Positions 34,011 to 45,541 are shown, numbered from the stretch's first letter. The stretch is 64,000 nucleotides of DNA from Panicum virgatum (GCF_016808335.1 NC_053138.1:57504951-57568950); one strand, 5' to 3'. A program made the numbers and translations. The notes: a model not told the origin generated them from the letters alone.

Positions 34011-34262
34011 AAATGGTCTGTTGCCTAGTGGTTACAGGAGACTCAGTATCACCTCAGGTTCTAGATTCGACTTCCTGTGGGAGTGAATATTCTAGCGCGT
34101 TGTGTTTTTAGTGGTAGGCGATGTTTCCATTGATAGCGAGGCGCATGTGGTGACTTCATCAATATGTCTTCGAAGATGCACATAGGGTTAGGATTTGCGT
34201 ACCTATGACATAGGGGTGAGTGTGCGTGTGTTGTGAGTGTCTGAATTGTACTATGTAATCTT
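34011..34262 (+). mobile_element. tRNA-derived SINE
   Basis: It begins with a pol III A box (TTGCCTAGTGGTTACAGGAG), then a B-box-like GGTTCTAGATTCGACTTCC, and ends in the grass SINE tail GAGTGTCTGAATTGTACTATG with an A-rich stretch. No clean target duplication was found, so ends are approximate. Confidence 0.65.
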
Positions 34263-34899
34263 AAAATAAACTCAAACATCTTTGTCTGATATTCCTTGCT
34301 GGATGGAAATGAGGATTTCAATGACGGACATGAATTCGGTTGTCTTTTTTGCTATATTTTTTCTATAAATTTTTGAAACAGCCCGCCTAACATTGACATG
34401 ATCCATCCAAATCTAGCTTATAAATTTATTTGTTTCTGTACAAAAACCAAAAGGAACCATATCTTTTGGACAATGAGGCCCCCCTCATCATACAAGGTTT
34501 AAAAATATAGCTCTTGCTTTTGATGTTTCCCCAGTGTGACGTGTGGAAGAGTACACCCAAGTTTGGACAAAATCTGCATGAACCTGGACCAATTGCAAAC
34601 ACCATCCGTTTAAAAAAATTACCCACGGCTGTACAAGACGCCACAGAATCAATTTTCAATTTGAAAGCAACCATGTTTAATCTATATTTACTTGTTTTTG
34701 GACTAGATCATGAATATGGCTATCTTTTTTAATGATTGAGGTCGTCGATGTACTGTTGCTTCTCCACTGCTATAAAGAGGGTGCCAAGGCTGACATAAGT
34801 TAAGGGTACTAAAGCAGCCATGGTTTGGTCAATAGATTGACAAAACTGAATTCAATTGTGCAAGAAAAAATTAGAGTTAATACCTTTTTGTTGTTTGCA

Positions 34900-35480
34900 T
34901 TCAAACCAGACCTATAGATCCAATTTTGTACAGCACTGACGGTCCACGGTAGGTATGGAATCAGTGTAAGATTGACTTTTATCGGAACTCCATCAAATTT
35001 AGTGGTTTTCGTGCAAGAAATTTGAATACGATTCGTACAAGCAATGTATGCGATTTGAAGCTATGTGATGATGCCAGTTTAAGCAATGAGTTGGCATCAC
35101 AATTGAAGAAAGATTTGAATAGATAAGGATTTTTATCAAATCTAGGGCATGTTGTGCAATAAAATTGAATTCTATTCTTACATTGAATTTAATCGATTCA
35201 AAGATGTGCAATAATGCACCAATTGATACAAATGAACTGGCATCACAGGCTAAAAGCAAAGTTTGAACTGATAAGGATTTGATCAAATTCAATGGATGAT
35301 CTATGAAAAAGAAAAAAATCAACTCTTACAAGAAACATATTCAATTTGAATATGTGCAATAATGATGCATTTTAAGAAAGCTATCACGTCAGTCTAAACG
35401 TGAGAGTTTAAACAACTAAGGATTTCATCAAACTTTATGCAAACAGTGCAAGAAGGTATATTCGGTTCATTCAAGAAACA
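34900..35480 (+). repeat. Diverged satellite-like repeats upstream of metallothionein gene
   Basis: Roughly 130-150-bp units repeat phrases such as GATTTGAAGCTATGTGATGA, AAGCAATGAGTTGGCATCAC and AAGGATTTGATCAAATTCAA. The same family recurs at 37800-38275, upstream of the partial metallothionein copy, so the block was duplicated together with the gene. Confidence 0.65.
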
Positions 35481-35937
35481 TCACCATCCTTATCAAAAAA
35501 AAAAGAAGAAGAAAAAAAATCACCATCACAAAAGCAAGGTTCAAACCGACCAGCAGAAGATTTCTTCTGCCTACCATTATTTATACAAGATTTTTATTCA
35601 GGTTTAAATCAAAAAACCATTGCAGCTAAGTATGTAAGCATCTGATACAAAGAAATGTTAGGCTAATGTTAGCAAAGTCAAATTGATTAGGCAAACAATT
35701 GGATTTTTGATTGATTCCGGATTTTTCAGTAGCAACATAACCTTTATTTTTCTTGAGGAAAACCACATACAAATTAAAAGCTGGCATCATTTTTTTTTTT
35801 TGAGATAGAAAGCTGGCATCGTTGGAGTACTGGGATTTTCTTGAACTATTTCAACCAAGTGGGAAGTGGCCAACCAATAGCGTCACGGCATGTAAAGGCT
35901 TCACACGCCATGCAGTTGTTTGATTGCCTCTCAAGCA

Positions 35938-35967
35938 CTATAAATTGGGGGGGGGGGGGGGGGGGGG
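35938..35967 (+). promoter_or_regulatory. Metallothionein promoter: TATA box followed by G21
   Basis: CTATAAATT (35938-35946) is a good TATA box about 130 bp before the start codon. It is followed at once by 21 consecutive G residues (35947-35967), placing a G-run in the interval between TATA box and transcription start. Confidence 0.65.
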
Positions 35968-36074
35968 CAAATATGCCCTCTCCTCGGCAGTTTCTTTGTA
36001 CTCAACATCTCAGGCTTCCTCTCTTTCTCTTTGCATAAAAGTTCTTGAGGTTACAAGAGGCCGGAATCCTGAAG

Positions 36075-36666
36075 ATGTCTTGCGGTGGAAACTGCAACTG
36101 CGGTTCGAGCTGCGGCTGCGGGTATGTTTCATTGGATGCTACTTTCATGAATATGTCAGATGTGAACCTAAACTGAGATAACTGGTCCACAGAGATAGCA
36201 GCTAGCTACTGACGATTTCAACATGTCATACTGAACTGATTCTCTTCCATTGCTTCATGAATATGTGAACCTACATATAATTCTTTAGATACACGTATTA
36301 TTTTTTGAAACTAGTTTTTGCAGAGGAGTATTATGAGCAAAGATGATGCTTTCTAGTTTCTGAAATTTGCGTGCTGCCTTTGCCGGACACAGAAAGATGT
36401 ACCCTGACCTGGCTGAGAAGAGCACCGCTACTGCCCCGGTAGCCATGGTCCTTGGTGTTGCACCTGAGAAGGGGTATGAATTTCCACCAAAGTTATCGGA
36501 GATTTACCTTGAAACCTGAAACGTACGTCAAGTTCCATGCCTGAATCTGGTATGCTTCTGTTGCAGGCGCTTCGAGGAGGGTTCCGAGAAGGCCACCGAG
36601 TCCGGCGAGGCTGGCCATGGCTGCACCTGCGGCTCCAGCTGCAAGTGCAACCCCTGCAACTGCTGA
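36075..36666 (+). CDS. Plant metallothionein, three exons
   Basis: Exons 36075-36121, 36393-36473 and 36567-36666 have GT-AG introns and matching phases, giving 75 aa. The N-terminal Cys domain reads [17 protein letters not shown], the spacer [14 protein letters not shown] then [12 protein letters not shown], and the C-terminal domain [14 protein letters not shown]. Cysteines in C-x-C form bind Cu/Zn/Cd in the cytosol, buffering metals and scavenging radicals. The MYPDL spacer and CNPCNC end mark plant type 1/2 metallothioneins; the N-terminal Cys pattern sits between types. The start is the only ATG giving the Cys domain. Metallothionein mRNAs are usually abundant and stress-responsive. A partial copy lies at 38367. 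Confidence 0.93.
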
Positions 36667-37799
36667 AGATGAGGGCATGCACACACATGCCTTCCTATGA
36701 CAATGCCTACTGCAAGTAAATAAGAAGCCATTTGACGCAATGGCTTGGCTGCTTGATGGTCTCCTGTTACCGTGCACTACTGTGGCTTGTGGAACCAGTG
36801 GACTGACTGGTCTTTGTGTGTTCTGAGCAGAATCATGTGGCCTTGTGATTGGGAATTAGAAACCTGAGGTTTCCAAGCTACTAGTATTACCCTTTGTGTC
36901 TGCATGTGTTGTACTATTTCAGTGAAGTTAATGTAAATCTGGTTTGCTTGTGCACGTTCCCTTGTTCTTGCTTCATTCGCTAGGATGAGCTTGATGGAAA
37001 TTAGTCCTTAATGAACCCCCCACAAAATCAGCACAGCCAAATAAGCAGCAGGGTTCTCACATATATGTACACTACACTGACTGTTCCAAAAAATAATTGA
37101 TGCCGATACCGAGAATGCCTACGAAATGAACAGCAGGGGACAAAATTCTTATACCAACAAACAGAGGGCGATGGAAAAAGTTCGTATCGGGTGATGATTC
37201 GGGAAAAAAAGAATAATTGGTAGGATTTAGGATATGATCTGATTGGATTGGTCTCATCCTGATTTAAATTTGAGTTCAATATTTACATGAAGTTCATCAA
37301 TATTTAACCTTTGCAGCAGTAGCTACTACTTGGACCATCTTTAAAAAAAACTACTACTATTTAGGTCATAAAACTGGTATAACACCATGAGTAGCTGTGA
37401 TTTCAAATTTAAATGAAGCTAGCTGATTGGGTCGAACAAAACATTTGAACTCAATCCATTTCGCGCTACATGTTTGAACTTTTTTTTTGAACTGTACACA
37501 TCCAAGGAGGCCCCTGCTGTGAAAAAAAAACTTTATTAAACTAAAAACACAGAGAAGAAATACTTGCAGACATAGTTCATAGCCCATCTAAGCTAAAAAG
37601 CTAGAAGATAAAAAACTGTACAGCAGAGGAGCTACAGAGAACAGGGGGAGGGCTGAACTTAAGTGGGGTATGTGTCAATTCGTACAAGCTATGTATGTCT
37701 CTAAATTTGTGGCCGGTGAAAACCCGTCGGTGCTTTGGTCAAACTAGTGTACGATTTTGCATTGAGTTTGTACAAGAATCTGGAATCCTAAACTTATCT

Positions 37800-38275
37800 T
37801 CACAGAAGAAACTCATATTCTGTTCAAACCAGAGTTTCTTCAATACAGTTTTGTATAGCAGTGGCGCCCATGTTAGGTATGGAAATGGAACTAGTGCAAA
37901 TTTGACTTTTACTGAAACTTATCAAATTTGAAGCTACGCAATGATGCATCAATTTAAGCAATGAGTTGTCATCAATATCTGAAAGCAATAGTTGAACATA
38001 TAAGGATCAGATCAAATTCAATGCAAGTTGCGTTGCAGATTTGAATTCAGCTCTTACAAGTAACGTATGAAATTTGAAGACCTGCGATGATACATTTAAT
38101 TTAAGCAATGAGTTGGAGACTTTGAATTAAGGTGCGAAAAGTAAAATTCGAACAGAAAAGGACATGATCAAATTTAATGCATGTTGTCCAAAAAAAATAT
38201 CTGAATTTAATTCATCCAAGAAACGTATTTGATTTGAAGCTGAGCAATGATGCATCAATTTAAGAAAAGGGGTAT
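37800..38275 (+). repeat. Second block of satellite-like repeats
   Basis: Phrases AATTTGAAGCTACGCAATGA, TTTAAGCAATGAGTTG and AAGGATCAGATCAAATTCAA match the block at 34900-35480. The preceding segment (about 37740-37900) also matches sequence near 34890, so the whole upstream arm of the metallothionein locus is duplicated here. Confidence 0.65.
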
Positions 38276-38366
38276 GCATATATTCTCACCTTGTGTCCAT
38301 GTCAAGGCCCGATCCCAGCCTGAACTGCTCCATGTCTCAAATTTGATACGCCTGTTTGACATGCAG

Positions 38367-38466
38367 GCGCCTCGAGGAGGGGACCGAGAAGGCCGCGGAG
38401 TCCGGCGAGGCCGGCCATGGCTGCAGCTGCGGCTCCGGCTGCAAGTGCAGCCCCTGCAACTGCTGA
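38367..38466 (+). pseudogene. Metallothionein third-exon copy without exons 1 and 2
   Basis: After a consensus acceptor (GACATGCAG) the sequence encodes [18 protein letters not shown] followed by [14 protein letters not shown] and a stop, closely matching exon 3 of the gene at 36075 and still fully open. No MSC-type first exon or MYPDL exon is found upstream, where satellite-like repeats occur instead. The copy cannot make a complete metallothionein by itself. Confidence 0.8.
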
Positions 38467-38689
38467 TGGACAAGGTGATCTGTGTTCATACTCTTCAGCC
38501 TGTGTGTGTGTGTGACTGTGAGTAAATACTAAATAAGGAGCCGTCCGGAGTTCAAGACACCCAGTGCGATGCATGTATCATGTATGAACAAGTGAGAAAC
38601 ACCTTTGTGAATTGTGATGGTGTGGAAATGTGGATTGTGTGTGTTAGTTGGGGAACCATGTGGCTACCAACTACCAAGCTTCTGTTCAT

Positions 38690-38862
38690 CCGATCGGTGT
38701 TCGTGTCCCGTGGAATATAAGCTCTGGTTTCCTTGTGCATCTTCACCTTAGGAAAAAAAACTTAATTTGATGAAAAGAAGTGCTCAGTCGCTTTGCTGAA
38801 ATTACCAATCTCATCACATTCAAACCGTATGATTCTTTGCCAAAAAGAGTATCATATAAATT
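38690..38862 (+). repeat. Flank repeated at 41383-41560
   Basis: ACTTAATTTGATGAAAAGAA and the following 120 bp, through GTATGATTCTTTGCC and GAGTATCATATAAATTTT, recur about 2.7 kb downstream at 41383-41560. The duplicated segment is the 3' flank of the partial metallothionein copy. Confidence 0.8.
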
Positions 38863-39057
38863 TTGGTCAAGCTCTTGTGTTGTGTTGTGCGTGTCAATGC
38901 AAGCTCTTGCTTGACTCAGTCTGTAACTCCTCTGCGCGCGCCTGCAGCTAGCACTAGGCCACGCTCCACGCGCTGCCCGGTCCTCGCGCTCGCCGAACAC
39001 ATGAATGAATGGCAATACAGATCGTGCATTGCATTCCAATCCATTCTCGTTCAATGC

Positions 39058-39708
39058 ATGAGGGGCTCCACGGCCGCCCTCATGGCGGCGGCGGCGCTGC
39101 TGCTGTCGCCGGCGCTGCTAATGCTGCGGCTGGTGTCTCCGGCGGAGGCCCCGGACGCGTACGAGCAGGAGACCCGCCGGATGTTCGCGGAGTGGAAGGC
39201 CAAGTACAGGAAGACCTACAAATACGCCGGCGAGGAGGAGTGCCGGTACGCGGTGTTCAAGGAGGCCCGCCGCCGCGTCGCCCGGGCCCACGCCGCCGGG
39301 GTGACCACATCCGGCCTCAGCGGCCACGCCAGTGAGGAGGTCTTCGTTGGGTACGGCGGCGGGCCCCGGATGGAGGAGCGAGCGTACGAGGAGGAGACCC
39401 GCCGGATCTTCGCGGGGTGGAAGGCCAGGCATGGCAAGGCCTACAGAGACGCCGGCGAGGAGGAGTGCCGGTACAATTTGTTCAAGGCCAATCGCCGCGT
39501 CGTCGTCGGGCTCAACGCCGCCGCAGCCGACGGGGAAACTTCCCCGGCGGCGTACGGCCTCAACCAATTCGGCGACCTCACCAACGAGGAGGTCCGCGAA
39601 TCCTGCGGCGGGCGCGGCGGGGAGATGATGGGAAAGCTCAGCGCCAGGTGCCGGGCCGCCGTCGCAGGGGACACCATCCATGAGCTGATTCGGTCCCAGC
39701 TGAGGTAA
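39058..39708 (+). CDS. Secreted protein with two tandem I29 (cathepsin propeptide inhibitor) domains, no protease
   Basis: A 216-aa intronless frame. It has a signal peptide (about residues 1-31, LMAAAALLLSPALLM), then I29 copy 1 at 38-85 (MFAEWKAKYRKTYKYAGEEE, ERF-type helix) and copy 2 at 109-175 (IFAGWKARHGKAYRDAGEEE), which includes the GLNQFGD form of the GNFD motif. A short Cys-containing tail follows, with no papain catalytic domain (no QGxCGSCW, His or Asn motifs). I29 domains are normally propeptides that block papain-like proteases, so a free secreted inhibitor is likely. The frame is open upstream to 38863; I use 39058 because the signal peptide follows directly. ATG at 39001 is the alternative. 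Confidence 0.8.
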   Translation: MRGSTAALMAAAALLLSPALLMLRLVSPAEAPDAYEQETRRMFAEWKAKYRKTYKYAGEEECRYAVFKEARRRVARAHAAGVTTSGLSGHASEEVFVGYGGGPRMEERAYEEETRRIFAGWKARHGKAYRDAGEEECRYNLFKANRRVVVGLNAAAADGETSPAAYGLNQFGDLTNEEVRESCGGRGGEMMGKLSARCRAAVAGDTIHELIRSQLR

Positions 39709-42070
39709 CCATTGCATCGTGATGCATGGTTTTAGTTTCTTTATCATTGTTTCTTCTTTCTTTGGGGTATAAAAGGAAGAAATTGTCACGTGTAGTTGAT
39801 TGTACACACACCATTTGCAACAAATTAAATGGGGATTTTGGATTTTGTATATCCCGCTCCAACGTACTAGTTCTGAAATTATGGATTCTTTTGGTCAACC
39901 GCAGTAGTTTCGGTGTATATCCACTAGAAATATAGGCGCAGCATTGCCGCACCAGTTAGATTATATTGGACCACCTTTAATTTGTTTGCCAGATCACTGG
40001 GAGGAGATTTTATAATGGTGTAGGCACCGATTTTTCATGACCTTCTTGTGTCCTAAGGGAGTAATTTTACGTGTACTGACAAATAATATTTATACAATTG
40101 ATAAATAATTACTCCTAGATATCTCCATATACACAGATATTTTCTACTGGAGTAATTTCAGATGTACAAACAAGTAATATTTATGAAATGAAGAAATAAT
40201 TATTTCTAGATAACTTCGTATACACAGATGAACAAATTTGACTACACTCTTTCCAAGAACAAAAGAAAGCGAAAAAACATCTATGCACCCATCTAGCCCA
40301 ACATCCTTCTAGCTCGCACCTTCTCCACCAGAATATGCAAGGTTATCTGCACAACATTAGAAAAAAAATATTAGAGTGCTATACAGATACCTTTCCCACC
40401 AAAAATACCAGTAATTGACACACTAATTAACAATTGCTTTGGATGATATGAGATTGAGAATGGAAAGGGGAAAAACTACCCGATTAACAATTGCTTGGGT
40501 GTGTGATAAGAGATTTATACCTTGTGATCCTTTCAGCGCAAAAATAACAGGATTGTCCTAGATTGGATGGCCGGAACGGATCACAGCCATAGCGCCTCTA
40601 TAGATGACGTGCGTGGCCCCAGAGAAGATGAGAGCTGCCCATATGATACCTTCTGCCGTGGAGGGAGAGTTGCGGTTGCCAGGACGCCGCAGCGCCGCTG
40701 CTGGTTCGTGCGGCCAGTGACCGGAGCGGTCGCATGCTGCCGCCATCACCGCCTAGCCCGTTAGCCTCAAAAACCTCCATGAGAGAAAGAAAGGCTGGAG
40801 TGAATGTGAAATTCAGCTTGTCAGCCTAAAAAGCCTCCTTAAGAGAAAGAAAGGCATGAGTGAATGTGAAATTAATGTGTTGAAAGCGGACATAAACATA
40901 TGACGAGAACTTATTGTGGTGTATTTATTATCACATGACCTTCATTTGCGGAAGTAAATATGATGAGGATTTTACGCTTCTATGATTTCGACACTGGTGC
41001 GTTGAATACTATTCAACACAATGTGAGCAGAATAGACAATAGGGGGGGTCGCGTTCAAATCCTAGTCAAACTCTGTGTGAGTGCAGAGGGGCAGCAGAAG
41101 TGTCGAGATTACCAAGCTAATTACCCACAAGCATTTCACCGAATATCTTATGTACATATATCAAACCAGTTCTATAGTTTCGATTCTTCAAACATAGTGA
41201 TGTCCAAACTTTCCAAATGAAAACATATTTGCAGACACTAGCTCACTAACACATCAATTCTCATCATCAACATATCAAAGAACCCATGAATACATCATGT
41301 GCCAATCTCATCCATACACCATGAACTTGAACGAAATGACACCAATAGCAAGCAAGATTCCATAAAGGCCCAATTTCTATTCATCCAATCAGTGTTCTTC
41401 AGTGGTGTGCTGTCCAGTTGAATATAAGTTGTGCATCTTCATCTTAAAGAAAAACTTAATTTGATGAAAAGAAGTACTCACTCGCTTTGCTGAAATTACC
41501 AATCTCACATTAAAACCGTATGATTCTTTGCCAAGAAAGAGTATCATATAAATTTTTCTGTAAAGGGTGCGATTTCTGACTAATTTCTACCAAATATCAT
41601 CCAGGCTAGGCCTGGAGATCTTATAGAAACTTGGGCTACTTATCTACTAGGCCGAATCTATAGCTTAGTTATATATGATCCAATAATTATAAAATTTTTA
41701 TTACAACTCAATCATATAATGATTAGTCCACTATAAAAATTTCATTATAATTGGACGACAAAAACTGTAGCTATAAATTAATTACAGAAAAAAAAATATC
41801 TAAAGCTATAGCAAAAAAAATTGTTCTAAAATATACCATATAATATGGTCACTGCGTAGATCTACTTATGTGGAGTCCAATAAAATTAAATTTTCCTTTT
41901 TATATAATTTATTATAATTTTTTAAAGATTTAGTTGAAATAAACATAAAAAAAAAGAGAAAAACTGCTGCCACCTCACGGCTTCATTGTTCAGGAAAAAA
42001 ATATTTGGCCTAAAGTTGAGGGGGACAAAAACAACTTTTTTTTCTCCTTATTTACTTACTATTCTTCACA
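39709..42070. other. Intergenic with small tandem repeats, no gene
   Basis: It contains a 91-bp tandem pair around 40062/40153 (AATAATATTTAT core), a 61-bp tandem pair at 40762/40823 (GAGAGAAAGAAAGGC core), the duplicated flank at 41383-41560, and an AT-rich MITE-like patch at 41640-41850. The GC-rich segment at 40565-40760 has short frames on both strands without a recognisable protein. Confidence 0.5.
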
Positions 42071-42077
42071 TAGAGGC

Positions 42078-42097
42078 CTATAAAGGCCCGGCCCAAC
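42078..42097 (+). promoter_or_regulatory. TIM9 promoter: TATA box and site II element
   Basis: CTATAAAGG is followed by GGCCCGGCCCAAC, which on the minus strand reads GTTGGGCC, a plant site II (TGGGCC) element bound by TCP factors. Site II elements are common upstream of nuclear genes for mitochondrial proteins. Confidence 0.5.
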
Positions 42098-42212
42098 CTG
42101 ACAGTCGAGCACACAATCTCCACCGTGGAAGGGAAGAGGAGACTGGAAGATTGGAAGTTCCACCCAGCAACTCCAAAACCCTTTGCCTCCTTCTTCCTCC
42201 GCGGCGGCGGCC

Positions 42213-43487
42213 ATGGACAAGGACGTGCTGGGCGGCGTGGACGGCCTCGCCGAGGTGACCGCCATTGTTGAACTGCTCGATATCCGTGACAGGTTCGAGG
42301 ACTACCCATGCGCACCTCTCCCTGATGACACCAGTTGTTGATGGGTGGTCTCTTGTCGTTAGTTTCCGAGAAAAAATACTTTCAATTGATTGGCGTGCTT
42401 ACGCCGTGCGCTTGGTATAAGTTCATGTGATTTGCACCTTGCGCGTCCCAAATCATGCGGATTTGCTAGGCGTTTGGCTGCGGACGACTGTACAATTGCT
42501 GCTCAGTGATAAATAGCAGTTTAGTCTGTCCGAGTGGTATAGGAGTAGAAAATCGCGGTTGGGAAATGGGATGGTTATATCGTTATGTTCAGAAGCTGCC
42601 AAACTATCAAGTGAATTGGAAAACCAAGAGTTTCTAGGCTTCAAAAAAATGAACTGTTTTCTAACCTTTAGCCACTGTGGGCCACAATTGGTATCTCTGC
42701 ATTCCTTCTGTTTTCTGATCTGTAGATTCTAGGTGCTGAGCTATTTGCGTGTCCAGTTCTTTCGCATTAGATTTGTTGGTCAGGGGTTCTAGGCTCAAGG
42801 CAAAACCGCCATGATTGTACATTCCTGTGCTTTTGGTTTTGAGAGAGCTTGGATTATTGTGCAGAGCTATTGGGTAAGAGTATGTCATCCTTCTGGATAA
42901 TTCACAATTGTGCACACGAATTGCTCATTGATTAATTATAGTTTACAGCATTTAAGATACCTAGAAAAATGCAAGTTTTGTTTATAATCGAAATGCAAAT
43001 TTTGGTGTTATCCTGTTGCCTGAGACTACTGCTAGACGTGATAATGTGAAGCCACTCAAAGGTGTGGAGAAATTAGGATGGACGATCGAACAGAAGAATA
43101 TTTAAGTAGAACAAATTAATGTATCCACAAATAATGTAATACTTTACTTAATTTTAAGTGCTGTTTCCTCATCCCCCCTGTCTAACCCAAAACTCCTGGG
43201 TAGCTCATTGAATCCTTCTCAGCTTTTGTATCTGTCAAAGTGCATATCTAGAACACTAACATATATTTGCTCTACCACGTTTCAGTCTGAGAATATACAA
43301 TTCCCTGGTGGAGAGGTGCTTGAGCGACTGTGTGGACACTTCCCACCGCAAGACCTTGGACAAGCAAGAGGAGTCATGTGTCCGTGGTTGCGTCAACCGT
43401 GGTTGCGTCAAGAAGTTCCTGAAGCACTCCATGAGGGTTGGCATGAGGTTCGCAGAGATTAACAAGGTCGTGGCCACCCCTGACTAA
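42213..43487 (+). CDS. TIM9: TIM9-like small Tim chaperone of the mitochondrial intermembrane space
   Basis: Exons 42213-42292 and 43286-43487 (GT-AG, phase 2) give 93 aa. After MDKDVLGGVDGLAE the protein reads IRDSLRIYNSLVERCLSDC and continues to KQEESCVRGC, a twin CX3C pair, then KKFLKHSMRVGMRFAEIN. This matches plant TIM9, which with TIM10 ferries hydrophobic precursors across the intermembrane space. Two oddities: about eight residues of the usual N-terminal segment (EEDKxRM) are missing, and a 15-bp tandem duplication inserts VNRGC directly after the second CX3C, adding a fifth Cys. The frame is open, so it may be a working but altered copy or a recent pseudogene. Confidence 0.85.
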
Positions 43488-43594
43488 CCGTGTCGATTTT
43501 GTTGCCCCTGCCAAGATTCTAACCGTGGAGATTTTGTCAGCATGTGATGCTCAAATGATCTTAGCACTTCTTGCGATATGCAACTCGGTTAGGT

Positions 43595-43973
43595 GGCAAC
43601 GTATGCTATGGAAACCAGCCTGCTGTGAAAACCCGTGCAAACCACGATAAAAAAGTCGTCTAAATTTACCAAAAAAATTACACATGCAGATGATATGATG
43701 ACACACGATCTTGTAAAATATCTTGTCCAAACTCGACTTCGTTTGTGAGATATAAAAATAACAAATTTCTAACAAATCATCTGACAGCTTTCTGGGTTGA
43801 AATTTGTTATTTTTATATCTTACAAACGAAGTCGAGTTTGGACAAAATATTTTACAAGGTTGTGTATCATCATATCATCAGCATGTGTGATTTTTTTGAT
43901 GAATTTAGACGACTTTTTTATCGTGGTTTGCACGGGTTTTCACAGCAGGCTGGTTTCCATAGCATACGTTGCC
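43595..43973. mobile_element. Mutator-type foldback MITE (379 bp)
   Basis: Two arms of about 165 bp are inverted copies: GGCAACGTATGCTATGGAAA starts the left arm and its complement ends the right arm. Both sides carry the 9-bp duplication CGGTTAGGT (43586-43594, 43974-43982), which indicates a Mutator-type insertion. The loop is only about 40 bp. It lies 108 bp after the TIM9 stop codon. Confidence 0.9.
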
Positions 43974-43982
43974 CGGTTAGGT

Positions 43983-45541
43983 TGCCTCTTCAACAAACTG
44001 CTGGGTATGAAATTGAGTAAAAAATTACCTTGAACCAACTCTGTATCCATTCATACTTGAGTAACTTGCTAGCTGCCGAGAAGAGTTTGGGTTCATGTTT
44101 CACACTTGAATCAGCACTCAGCAGATTTTGAGCCACATAAGTGCATATTATGATCGCTACAGCCGGGTATTGTTTGTAATGTGGACAGCATGGTTCAAGA
44201 TCTGTAAAGGCAACTTTCTTCTTGCCCTCTCTTAAGGCATCTGCCTTCTTTGGCAGCAAAGGATGCTGGACCATGCACATGAGCTCATCATGCCATGAAC
44301 TGATGCACTTGGAATTGGAATTTGTGAGACAAAGGGGGCAGGATCCAGCACATGTATTGTGTTCTGGGGCGGTACATGTATTGACCGTCGGATCGCGCCG
44401 TCAATGGCTCGGATCAAGCTGCCGACCCCAGTTGCCATTGGAGAGGACCGAGAGGTTCACAATGGTTTGGACGTGATCACCTTTGGCTTCTCATGGTCAT
44501 GAAGCTTGGCCATGGGCAATTTGGGCAGGTTGGCCCGCGGCCACCTTGTGCCCACTACCCGCTGTGTGAGTGTGACCATCCAAGTTGGCGTGTTGTTTTC
44601 TCATGTGGAGCCAGCAGGGCGGACAGCGGCATGATCCATGGCGAAGGTGCAGGACAGATCTCCAATATCTCATTTGGAGCTGCATGGCATGGCGTGTGTC
44701 GGTGACTCGGTGCTGTAGCACTGTACCCTGCCTTACTGAATGAAGCTGCTGCTTGTTCTGATGTGTGTGTGATTCAGAGTTCACAATTCAGCATCGTCAG
44801 TAGATTCAGTAGTCAGTACTTGTGCTGACCTGAAGATTGGAACATGCTGGGTCATGATGTGCCCAGTGTCCTTTTGAGCTTGCATCTTTGAGCTCTCTAC
44901 TTTTTTTTGGCTCCTCGATCACCAGTTCAGTTTTGGCATCAAGATTCACAGTTGTCATAAACTAGAATCCCATTCCCATGGCTGTAAAGTGCAGCTCATC
45001 TTGAGGCAATGATGGAGCTCAGCTCAGTTGAGTTTAGTTAACTGGTGTACTCAAAATGGAGGAACAGGCCATAGTCCATACATTTGCAAATTCCTGTGTG
45101 TTGATCATGATCCACTGAAGATACAACACAAGCGATCGAATTCATGAACTGAATTGTGACAAACTTGTACGATACAAACACGTTGGTCGCCGCAGCATGG
45201 AAACTAGGGATATTCATTCATCTCTTCAACTGAAGCATAGCACCAAGGTCCAAGGATCAACATCTCATTTCCAACCTGAAGAAAAAACACATCCTAACTT
45301 TGGTTGGGTTTCCCACCAGCAGCAGCTTAGGGGTGAAAATGGCCATGGCATCTTCTAATGCCAATGCACAATTTCACAGTAGGGAATCAAGGAATTGAAC
45401 AACATCGATCTCAATCCGAAAAAGAAATGGTCACATTCAGAAACCAACGCACACGCCGAGAAGAAGAAAAAAAAAAGGTAGAGAAGCAACAAAAGGATTC
45501 TATTCACAGTTGGTCACAAGCCACAGCTGCAATCAAGCGCG
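43983..45541. other. Intergenic, no supported gene
   Basis: Several frames of 70-96 codons exist on both strands at 43990-44784 but none has a recognisable domain, and they overlap one another. The rest is non-coding, and its right end is probably the 3' UTR of the minus-strand gene at 45542. Confidence 0.5.
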
